Positions 1 to 5,217 of a stretch of 5,351 nt of DNA are shown here, piece by piece (position 1 is the stretch's first letter; the number at the start of each line of letters is the position of its first letter). The position numbers and the translations under genes are program-made. Below the pieces are notes generated by a model. That model ran no database searches. It had not been told where the DNA came from and saw only the letters and a list, made by a program, of their open reading frames with translations. The stretch comes from CALFBG01 sp045110315 (GTDB taxonomy: Bacteria > Bacteroidota > Bacteroidia > Chitinophagales > Saprospiraceae), in contig JBGCFY010000140.1 in assembly GCA_045110315.1 (NCBI GenBank), positions 1 through 5,351 of the forward strand, written 5' to 3'.

Positions 1-535
1 TTCATTATACTAAAAGTTTTATCCTAGAAACTATTGGGCTAAAAATTCTTTATTTCTGTTACACCATTGTTATACCCATTATCTTTACTCCTTTTACCTG
101 GACTCAGGTGCTAGGAGCATTTCTAATCATGCATTTTATCATTTCTATCTTCTTTGTACTAACTTTGATCATTTCGCATTTGACCCTAGAAACAGCTTTT
201 CCAGTGGCAAACGAAGCAGGTTTTTTACCATTTGATTACTATGAACATCAGCTTGCGGTAGCGATGGATTATCATCCTACTAGTAAAGTAGCAAATTGGA
301 TTTTGGTGGGTTTAATTCGCATGCCGCCCACCATTTATTTCCCAAAATCCCGCATACCTTATATACGGAAGTAACTCCTTACATTCAAAAATATGCCGCT
401 CGGTACAATTTGCCTTATCACCAATTGAGTATGCTCGCTGCGATTCGTTCTCACTTTTTATATTTGAAAAAATTAGGAGCGCCAATGCCAGAAAAGAAGA
501 TCGATATTGCTGCAAGCCAATATACTAATAACTAA
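1..535 (+). pseudogene. Fatty acid desaturase (linoleoyl-CoA/front-end type), C-terminal part, frameshifted
   Basis: This is the 3' part of a membrane di-iron fatty acid desaturase, which inserts a double bond into acyl chains at the inner membrane. The gene enters from the left, with its first complete codon at 3. Its first frame has two hydrophobic membrane segments (about 45-100 and 108-175), then SHLTLETAFP and HQLAVAMDY, typical of bacterial linoleoyl-CoA-type desaturases. That frame stops with TAA at 372-374. The homologous continuation is one frame over: GGFN, then the third histidine box HAAHH (codons 320-334) followed by LFPKIPH, running to TAA at 533-535. The second frame is closed upstream by TAA at 284-286, so the shift lies between 287 and about 306. 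Restoring one T in the run 301-304, or one G at 305-306, gives NWIFGGFN or NWILGGFN and one continuous desaturase. The first two histidine boxes lie outside the window. A real mutation or a homopolymer sequencing error explains it equally well. Family assignment is firm; chain and position specificity are unknown. Confidence 0.86.
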
Positions 536-699
536 TTCGCTTCTAAACCTTATATTGCTAAATTACCCACTCAACTTTGTTTAGTTGCTCCGCACTTGCA
601 CTCTTTTACCCTTCCATTTACACTATTTTACATTTAATAACGGTAAGCTAGGACATTTGACTTTACCTTGTGGTCAACAAATTTTTAAAAATAAAGAAC

Positions 700-1698
700 A
701 TGAAAAAGACTTATTTATCCCAGTGGACCTTCTTATTGACCCTAATTTTTATGAGCACTAACTTGACGATTAGCATTGCTCAACAAAAAGAACAATCGGA
801 TAGCAAGCAAGTCTTTGCTTCCTTAGAGCAAAAACTAAAAGACCATAATCATTTAACCGTTGAAGCTAGGATTGCACTTTATCATCAATTGAAAAAAGAA
901 AGTCCTGCTTTGTATGACTTTAAAGAAGATAAAGAACTAAATCAATATGGCTACAGTTTACTTTTTGGTGGAAAACCGAAGGAAGCGCTTGAAATCTTCA
1001 AGTTACTGGTGACAGAATTTCCCGACCGATCAAATCCGTACGACAGTTTAGGAGAGGCTTATTTGAAAAATGGAAATGAAAAACTTGCGTTGCTCAACTA
1101 CGAAAAATCTTTCGAACTTGATCCTAAAAACAAAGGAGCGGCCTATCAAATTGATTTCTTAAAAGGGAACTTTGATGTATTGATTGCTAATGATAGTTTT
1201 TGGGGAAAGGAGATTTTTGTATTTCCCATTCATTTTGCGGAAGACATTCCTTACGAAGGAGTAGAAGATGCGCGGTTTCCTAAATATTGGGCGAAGCCGG
1301 ATAGTAGTGATTTTTGGTCGTACGTCATTGGTTGGAACATTGTAAAAGATCAAGTCCTGCCCGTAGCAGAATTAGAAGAGAGTTGGGAGGCTTATTTTAA
1401 TGGTCTGATGGCAGTCGTGAATAAAGAAAAGAATAAAGTATTACCAAAAACCAACGCAAATTTTACTAAAACGGAAAGCAAGGACGGTGTGATTAGCTAC
1501 GCTGGAACCGTTTTAATTTTTGATGCTTTTACAACGAAGCAACCCTTACTTTTGAATGTCCAATTTGAGCAACATTTTTGTTCCAAAAAGGGAAAAGCGG
1601 AGCTAGTCTTTTGGTTTTCACCCAAAAACTTTGAACACGCTATTTGGAAGAAACTTAAGACGGTACAACTTTTACCAAAGCTACTGGAAGGCTGTTAA
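700..1698 (+). CDS. Secreted TPR protein with uncharacterised C-terminal domain
   Basis: This encodes a 332-residue exported protein of unknown function. I chose ATG at 700 because it begins MKKTYLSQW and a hydrophobic stretch (about 10-27) ending ISIAQQ, a clear signal peptide; the GTG at 670 would add ten residues in front of it. No lipobox cysteine is seen, so the product is probably periplasmic or secreted. Residues about 79-112 and 113-146 form two tetratricopeptide repeats; the second reads SNPYDSLGEAYLKNGNEKLA and ends ELDPKNK, like TPRs attached to many Bacteroidota periplasmic hydrolases. The C-terminal half (about 167-332) is rich in aromatic residues, with YEGVEDARFPKYW, SDFWSYVIGWN and FDAFTTK, and ends in Cys332; Cys294 is its only partner in the mature protein, so a disulfide is possible. 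I recognise no catalytic motif. TPRs suggest protein-protein contacts. The gene follows the broken desaturase by 164 bases and faces the trans-sulfuration gene, so it is probably transcribed alone. The reading frame is certain; the function is not. Confidence 0.87.
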   Translation: MKKTYLSQWTFLLTLIFMSTNLTISIAQQKEQSDSKQVFASLEQKLKDHNHLTVEARIALYHQLKKESPALYDFKEDKELNQYGYSLLFGGKPKEALEIFKLLVTEFPDRSNPYDSLGEAYLKNGNEKLALLNYEKSFELDPKNKGAAYQIDFLKGNFDVLIANDSFWGKEIFVFPIHFAEDIPYEGVEDARFPKYWAKPDSSDFWSYVIGWNIVKDQVLPVAELEESWEAYFNGLMAVVNKEKNKVLPKTNANFTKTESKDGVISYAGTVLIFDAFTTKQPLLLNVQFEQHFCSKKGKAELVFWFSPKNFEHAIWKKLKTVQLLPKLLEGC

Positions 1699-1919
1699 TA
1701 AAATCCTATAAGAAACCATATAAATCAGCTTGCAATTCAGTACGCCGCTTTTCGTGCAAATTGGGCAAAAGTGCTCAATTTGTTCAAGATACTTGCCAAA
1801 GTAATAGTGACGAGAAGGGAACTACTGGGTTGCAATGCCTTTTTTAAAAGAAAAGTAACTACGTGAAATCTATTTTCCAACGAAGGAGGAATCTCTCCAA
1901 TAGTTTAAAAAGTATACTT
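1699..1919. other. Intergenic region between convergent genes, possible degenerate repeat
   Basis: No convincing gene lies in these 221 bases. Frame 1 is open from 1702 to the TGA at 1864-1866 (54 sense codons), but it has no ATG and no recognisable domain. Besides the hairpin at 1756-1783 and the palindrome at 1908-1921, the stretch CGAAGGAGGAATCTCTCC at 1881-1898 resembles dispersed intergenic repeats I associate with Bacteroidota genomes (TTTCGACGAAGGAGGAATCTC-like). That resemblance is from memory and unverified. The region may be a decayed copy of such an element. Confidence 0.35.
1756..1783 (+). terminator. Strong hairpin downstream of the TPR gene
   Basis: CAAATTGGGCA at 1757-1767 pairs with TGCTCAATTTG at 1772-1782 around the loop AAAG. 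This gives 11 pairs including one internal G-U, plus a further G-U at 1756/1783. It starts 58 bases after the TPR stop codon. The G-U pairs work only in RNA read rightward; on the other strand the internal one becomes an A-C mismatch, so the fold fits the TPR transcript better. No T-tract follows beyond TTTG, so it is not a classic intrinsic terminator. It may instead block 3' exonucleases or be part of a decayed repeat. Confidence 0.45.
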
Positions 1920-1921
1920 TT
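1908..1921. repeat. Perfect 14-bp palindrome at the 3' end of the trans-sulfuration gene
   Basis: AAAAGTATACTTTT reads the same on both strands and overlaps the stop codon (1920-1922) of the minus-strand gene. It has no unpaired loop, so any hairpin would lose the central pairs, and the arms are mostly A-T. It could help end transcription in either direction between the convergent genes. A chance AT-rich palindrome is as likely. Confidence 0.4.
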
Positions 1922-3116
1922 AGCTCATGGCTTGCTCCAAGTCATGGATGATATCTTCCACTGCTTCAATGCCTACCGACAAGCGAATTAAACCTTCGGT
2001 AATGCCATTGCGTTCTCGAATTTCTTTAGCGACGTTGATGTGCGACATGGAGGCTGGATGTAAAATCAGGGTATCTACATCTCCGAGGGTTGGTGCTAAG
2101 GTGCAAAATTTAATCTTATTCATAAAAGCAATACCCGCGTCCAAACCACCTTTTAATTCGAAACTAAGCATTCCACCAAATTGCCGCATTTGTCGTTTGG
2201 CAACCGCGTGGTCTGGATGAGTGGTCAAGCCAGGATAATTGACCTGAGAAACATTTTTATTGGTAGTCAACCATTCTGCTATGGTTAATGCATTGGAGCT
2301 ATGGCGATCCATTCGTAATTCTAGCGTTTTCATACCATTGTTGAGGAGCCAAGCGTCAAAAGGATTACAATTGGTACCAATGAGTTTCATCACTTGCCAA
2401 ACTCTGCCTTCCATAAATTCAACATCTTTACCGACAATTACTCCCGCGATTGAATTTCCATGGCCATTCAAATATTTAGTCGTAGAATGAATGACAAAAT
2501 CAACACCATGCTTCAATGGTTGTTGTAGGTAAGGCGTACAAAATGTATTGTCTACCGCTGTTTTAACGTTATATTTTTTTGCCAACTCAGTAAGCGCCGC
2601 CAAGTCTACACAAGCCATGGTGGGATTAGCAGGCGTTTCAAAATACATCATTTTGATGCTTTTATCTGTTTTGAGCAGGTTTTCAACTTCTTCTAAATGT
2701 TGTAAGTTGGTCATCATGGCTTCTACGCCCAACGGCTTGAAAACTTTGAGGAGAAGTTCCGTTGTTCCCCCGTAAAGATTACCTTGGGTTAATACTTTAT
2801 CGCCTTTCTCCAAGCAAGCCATCAAAAGTGTCGCAATCGCAGACATTCCAGAACTGACCATGATGCCCCGTGCCTCCATGTCTAGACGGTATGCTTCCAT
2901 GAGCGCAATCTTTTTGGCAACGGTTTCCATGGTAGGATTGCCGTAGCGACCGTAAACGTGTCCTTTTGCTTTGCCTGTAAAAATATCAATACCTTGATCT
3001 ATATTTTCAAAATCAAAGGCGGAGGTGGCATAAATGGGTAATTGGTGTGGTCGAGTGGTGTTATTGACGGTCAATTCGTGTACACAAAGAGAGGAGAAAG
3101 CAATTTTTTTGTCCAT
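1920..3116 (-). CDS. PLP-dependent trans-sulfuration enzyme (Cys/Met metabolism family, methionine gamma-lyase-like)
   Basis: This is a full-length 398-residue cytosolic enzyme of the Cys/Met metabolism PLP family (cystathionine gamma-synthase and lyase, methionine gamma-lyase, O-acetylhomoserine sulfhydrylase). Visible family residues are Tyr55 and Arg57 in VYGRYGNPT, the phosphate-binding SSGMSA at 88-93, Tyr115 in NLYGGT, Asn165-Pro-Thr, Asp189 in AVDNTF (contacts the pyridine nitrogen), Ser211/Thr213 and the Schiff-base Lys214 in HSTTKYLNGHG, and Arg378 in RLSVGIE (binds the substrate carboxylate). The second half (MDRHSSNA, FELKGG, LGDVDTL, HPASMSH, GITEGLIRLSVG) resembles methionine gamma-lyases closely. 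However, the cysteine those enzymes carry two residues after the active-site tyrosine is Gly117 here, as in synthases and sulfhydrylases. The substrate therefore cannot be fixed from sequence. ATG at 3116 begins just before the expected family N-terminus. The gene stands alone, diverging from the outer-membrane gene and facing the TPR gene. No S-adenosylmethionine riboswitch is seen in the short leader. Confidence 0.95.
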   Translation of the reverse strand: MDKKIAFSSLCVHELTVNNTTRPHQLPIYATSAFDFENIDQGIDIFTGKAKGHVYGRYGNPTMETVAKKIALMEAYRLDMEARGIMVSSGMSAIATLLMACLEKGDKVLTQGNLYGGTTELLLKVFKPLGVEAMMTNLQHLEEVENLLKTDKSIKMMYFETPANPTMACVDLAALTELAKKYNVKTAVDNTFCTPYLQQPLKHGVDFVIHSTTKYLNGHGNSIAGVIVGKDVEFMEGRVWQVMKLIGTNCNPFDAWLLNNGMKTLELRMDRHSSNALTIAEWLTTNKNVSQVNYPGLTTHPDHAVAKRQMRQFGGMLSFELKGGLDAGIAFMNKIKFCTLAPTLGDVDTLILHPASMSHINVAKEIRERNGITEGLIRLSVGIEAVEDIIHDLEQAMS

Positions 3117-3212
3117 GAGTGCTATAGTTTGAAACTGCGTTGGGTGAGAAGCCTTTTAGCAGCGTTAAGGTTTTCTAAAAATCGTCGGGAAGATAGTTAA
3201 AATAGCCAAATC

Positions 3213-3247
3213 TTTGCGCTTAAAATACTGTTAAAATGTTAACTTTG
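3213..3247 (+). promoter_or_regulatory. Bacteroidota-type promoter for the outer-membrane protein gene
   Basis: TTTG at 3213-3216 (-33 element) is followed after 23 bases by TAACTTTG at 3240-3247, an exact match to the Bacteroidota -7 consensus TAnnTTTG. The spacing is at the long end of the reported range. Transcription would begin near 3254, leaving a leader of about 60 bases before ATG 3316. Two direct TTAAAAT copies at 3220-3226 and 3231-3237, 11 bases apart, lie between the elements, and a third copy is at 3197-3203. They may be an activator or repressor site, or simply AT-rich sequence. Confidence 0.5.
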
Positions 3248-3315
3248 TGTTATTCCTAAACTTAGAACTTTACTTCTCCTCAAAAGATTACTTTCTTTGT
3301 CAAAAAAGATAAGAT

Positions 3316-4062
3316 ATGTACAAACTACTATTCACCTTCTTGGCCTTATTTCTACTTACTACTTTACATGCTCAATCGGATGACGTTTACGAAGATCAGA
3401 TTTATAGCAAGCCTCGTTTAATGATTGGATTGAAGGGAAGTGTTGGGATTCCTTACGGAGAATTTTGGGATAAAATGGAGCAGGTTGGCTTCGGTTTTGG
3501 TGGCGAAGTGCATTATCGGGTACAAAAGGATTTGCCAATTTACGCAGGGATTTCTATGACGGGTTTTATTTTTGATCTACAAAGCCAAAACTATTACGAA
3601 AATATTAATGGTTTCTCCATCTTACTGCGAGAACAAACTCGTACGAATATTTTCATGGGACATTTGCAATTGCGACTTAAGCCAGATGTTAATTTTTTCT
3701 TAGAACCATATATTGATGGTCTTTTTGGCTTTAAAAATCTCTACAATCGAACTACGGTAAGAGATGTAGAGATTGACGAAACGGATATTATCAATAGCTC
3801 AGGCGATTGGGCTTCCAGTTTTGGGGGTGCCGTTGGGGTACAAATTCCCATTTTTAGAGATGGTGCTTCGCGCGGTTACATTGATTTGCGAATGGTATAT
3901 TTGAAAGGAACGTCTGCGGATTATTTAGTTCGGCGAGAAGAGCCCAATCAAAACTACGCAAATCCAATTGATGCCTTTGAAACCAAGAATTCGGCGACGG
4001 ATATGTTGATTCCTCAAATTGGTTTTACTGTTTTAATTGGTAAAAACTGGACAAATGATTAA
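3316..4062 (+). CDS. Outer-membrane beta-barrel family protein
   Basis: This encodes a 248-residue exported protein. A signal peptide is plain: MYK, a hydrophobic core (about 4-18) and a cleavage site near HAQ-SDD at 18-23. The mature part begins with an acidic linker and then has alternating amphipathic segments rich in Gly and aromatic residues, typical of small outer-membrane barrels: LMIGLKGSVGIPYG (35-48), FGFGGEVHYRV (59-69), IYAGISMTGFIFDL (75-88), NIFMGHLQLRLK (111-122), FFLEPYIDGLFGF (127-139), SSFGGAVGVQIPIF (167-180), GYIDLRMVYLKG (187-198) and IPQIGFTVLIGK (232-243). About eight strands fit the OmpX/OmpA-like or OMP_b-brl families. Long polar loops, for example 144-164 and 199-228, would face outside. 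It does not end in the usual terminal Phe/Tyr strand; WTND follows the last strand. A promoter-like pair of boxes lies upstream, and the gene appears to be transcribed alone. The ligand or role is unknown; the barrel call rests on pattern, not on a named family motif. Confidence 0.88.
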   Translation: MYKLLFTFLALFLLTTLHAQSDDVYEDQIYSKPRLMIGLKGSVGIPYGEFWDKMEQVGFGFGGEVHYRVQKDLPIYAGISMTGFIFDLQSQNYYENINGFSILLREQTRTNIFMGHLQLRLKPDVNFFLEPYIDGLFGFKNLYNRTTVRDVEIDETDIINSSGDWASSFGGAVGVQIPIFRDGASRGYIDLRMVYLKGTSADYLVRREEPNQNYANPIDAFETKNSATDMLIPQIGFTVLIGKNWTND

Positions 4063-4064
4063 TA

Positions 4065-4107
4065 TACTTTTATGTTACAAAGTACTTAAACATTTTTTTT
4101 TTTTTTT
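4065..4107 (+). terminator. Weak hairpin followed by a 15-T run after the outer-membrane protein gene
   Basis: TACTTT at 4065-4070 pairs with AAAGTA at 4079-4084 around an 8-base loop, three bases after the stop codon. A run of 15 T begins eight bases further on, at 4093-4107. The position and the T-run suit an intrinsic terminator, but the stem is only six pairs, AT-rich, and separated from the T-run. The T-run itself is the more striking part and is prone to length errors. Confidence 0.35.
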
Positions 4108-4165
4108 CACAGTTACATGGAGGGATTCTAATTCGACTAAACTTGAATCTTACTTACTTTTGTCT

Positions 4166-4183
4166 AAGCATCAAGTGATACTT
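4166..4183 (-). terminator. Possible hairpin just after the rpn stop codon
   Basis: On the minus strand AAGTATCA and TGATGCTT pair (one U-G pair), starting five bases after the TAA of the rpn gene. The central gap is only two bases, so in practice a seven-pair stem with a four-base loop would form. No U-tract follows on the minus strand. On the plus strand TTTT follows, but an A-C mismatch weakens the stem. It is weak evidence for a 3' end signal of rpn. Confidence 0.25.
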
Positions 4184-4187
4184 TTAC

Positions 4188-5072
4188 CTACAGCTTTTCA
4201 ATTTCCTCTTTAGACAGCTTGGTATAACTGATTATTTTTTCAATTGATTCGCCATTTCTTTTCATCATTTTGGCAAATTCGAGGTTTTGTTGGGTTTTAC
4301 CTTCCTCTCTTCCTTCTTCTCTTCCTTCTTCTCTTCCTTCTTCTCTTCCTTCTTCTCTAGAGGTATCTACTACATTTTTAATATCTCGATAAACTTTTAA
4401 GCTTTCTTCATAAGCTTCTCGTTCTTCTGGTGTGAAACGAGCGATTTCGGCAACTTCAAATAACTTTTCAAAAATTTTGTTCTGTAGTTTTTGTGGGCGG
4501 TTTTGTAACTCAGATAAATACTTGAAAACATACAACCATTTTTCAAAGTCAGTTTCTAAGTCTGCTTCTTTTTTCTTAAATTTTGGTAATTCTATATAAA
4601 TTAATTTCAACTTATCAGAAAACACCTCGCATCTTTGATTTTTCAGTTCTATCAGGTGTAACAGTTCCGTATCATCTTGATGCTCATCAAACTCAAAATC
4701 TAAAATTCCTACGAGATATACTGGATCTAGCTTATAATTCCAATTGCCTTTTTGAGCTTGTTCTTGGATGGGAAAAGAGGCATAGTAAAGACTTCTATCT
4801 TTAAAGTAATTTTGTTTTGCTTTTTGCATTTCCACGATGAAACGTTCGCCAGATTCACTAATGCAGTATAGGTCAAAGATCGCTTTTCGGTCCAATTCTC
4901 GGGAGCCTAGTTGTTCATTTTTAGCATAGCTTAGTTCTTTTATTTTGTGTTTTTCTGGTAAAATCTGATTTAAGAAATCTATGAGTAAGATCTTATTTGG
5001 TTCTGCGCCAAATAGTTTTTTAAAACCAAAATCAGTAAGTGGGTTGATATATTTATCTTTCAAAGAATTCAT
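4188..5072 (-). CDS. Rpn family PD-(D/E)XK nuclease (recombination-promoting nuclease / putative transposase)
   Basis: This encodes a 294-residue protein of the Rpn/PD-(D/E)XK nuclease transposase family. Characterised members are DNA endonucleases that promote RecA-independent recombination, and some act in phage defence. The N-terminus holds the family signature NPLTDFGFKKLFG (10-22). The nuclease core follows: Asp67 in RKAIFDLYC, then GERFIVEMQK with Glu81 and Gln83, the ExQ form of the ExK motif. YFKDRSLYYAS and the strand PVYLVGILDFEF (117-128) also fit the family. After a helical part (about 170-235) come five tandem REEG units (239-258), then a C-terminal segment ending SIEKIISYTKLSKEEIEKL, like the family's usual tail. 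The length is typical and nothing is truncated. ATG at 5072 starts directly before the signature. No terminal inverted repeats or target duplications are seen, so I do not call a mobile element despite the family's transposase name. It lies 125 bases downstream of the SCO gene on the same strand but has its own promoter-like box. Confidence 0.93.
   Translation of the reverse strand: MNSLKDKYINPLTDFGFKKLFGAEPNKILLIDFLNQILPEKHKIKELSYAKNEQLGSRELDRKAIFDLYCISESGERFIVEMQKAKQNYFKDRSLYYASFPIQEQAQKGNWNYKLDPVYLVGILDFEFDEHQDDTELLHLIELKNQRCEVFSDKLKLIYIELPKFKKKEADLETDFEKWLYVFKYLSELQNRPQKLQNKIFEKLFEVAEIARFTPEEREAYEESLKVYRDIKNVVDTSREEGREEGREEGREEGREEGKTQQNLEFAKMMKRNGESIEKIISYTKLSKEEIEKL
4299..4358 (-). repeat. 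Five tandem 12-bp repeats encoding REEG units within rpn
   Basis: Four identical 12-base units (plus-strand form TCCTTCTTCTCT, 4311-4358) and one diverged unit (4299-4310, ACCTTCCTCTCT) lie in frame and encode Arg-Glu-Glu-Gly five times. Such low-complexity charged linkers between the nuclease core and the C-terminal segment are common in this family. The identical DNA units mean slippage could add or remove four residues at a time without breaking the frame, so the copy number is likely to vary among relatives. Confidence 0.95.
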
Positions 5073-5085
5073 GCTTAATTATTTA

Positions 5086-5108
5086 TATTGTCACACAATA
5101 CAAAAATA
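5086..5108 (-). promoter_or_regulatory. Promoter -7-like box and interrupted palindrome upstream of rpn
   Basis: Read on the minus strand, TATTTTTG (5101-5108) matches the Bacteroidota -7 consensus TAnnTTTG. A convincing -33 TTG is not visible at the expected distance. Directly downstream, abutting the box, is an interrupted palindrome TATTGT-3-ACAATA (5086-5100), ending 13 bases before the ATG. The transcription start would fall inside or next to it. This is where a repressor operator would sit; alternatively it is a small hairpin in the short leader. Control by either is inferred from position alone. Confidence 0.4.
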
Positions 5109-5181
5109 ATCATTTTTGAAAGGATTAGCCGTTTATTTCGATTTTTTCTTGTTGGGAAGTGGATGCATCTAAATGGTTGGA

Positions 5182-5217
5182 ATACTTTGATTGCTATTTA
5201 TTCGTTTTTCAAAGTAT
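5182..5217. repeat. 9-bp inverted repeat spanning the SCO stop codon
   Basis: ATACTTTGA at 5182-5190 is the exact reverse complement of TCAAAGTAT at 5209-5217, with an 18-base loop that contains the SCO gene stop codon (5198-5200). In the SCO transcript the stem would close over the stop codon. No U-tract follows on the minus strand, so this is not a standard terminator. It could protect the mRNA 3' end or be chance in AT-rich DNA. Confidence 0.4.

Noticed and set aside
670..699. GTG at 670 as the start of the TPR protein
   Set aside because: It would add ten residues before a well-formed signal peptide that starts at ATG 700.
1702..1866. Open frame of 54 sense codons in the gap after the TPR gene
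   Set aside because: It has no ATG, no recognisable motif and overlaps a strong hairpin. It is more likely non-coding or a decayed repeat than a small gene.
1927..2775. Three open frames on the plus strand inside the trans-sulfuration gene
   Set aside because: They are antisense shadows of a complete, motif-rich enzyme and have no protein-like features of their own.
3117..3240. S-adenosylmethionine riboswitch before the trans-sulfuration gene
   Set aside because: The minus-strand leader lacks the conserved SAM-I core such as the GGTGGAGGGA-type segment and its stems. Only a weak TTTTAG/CTAAAA inverted repeat is present.
3292..3299. TTTCTTTG as the -7 box of the outer-membrane gene
   Set aside because: It has one mismatch to the consensus, no -33 partner at the right distance, and would leave almost no leader. 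The box at 3240-3247 fits better.
4299..4358. Tandem repeats as a CRISPR-like or VNTR array
   Set aside because: The units are contiguous without spacers and read in frame as REEG inside a typical Rpn protein.
4583..4804. Plus-strand open frame of 73 codons within rpn
   Set aside because: It is antisense to the nuclease core and shows no family resemblance or promoter.
4188..5072. Insertion sequence carrying the PD-(D/E)XK 'transposase'
   Set aside because: No terminal inverted repeats or direct target duplications are visible around the gene, and characterised family members are nucleases rather than classic transposases.
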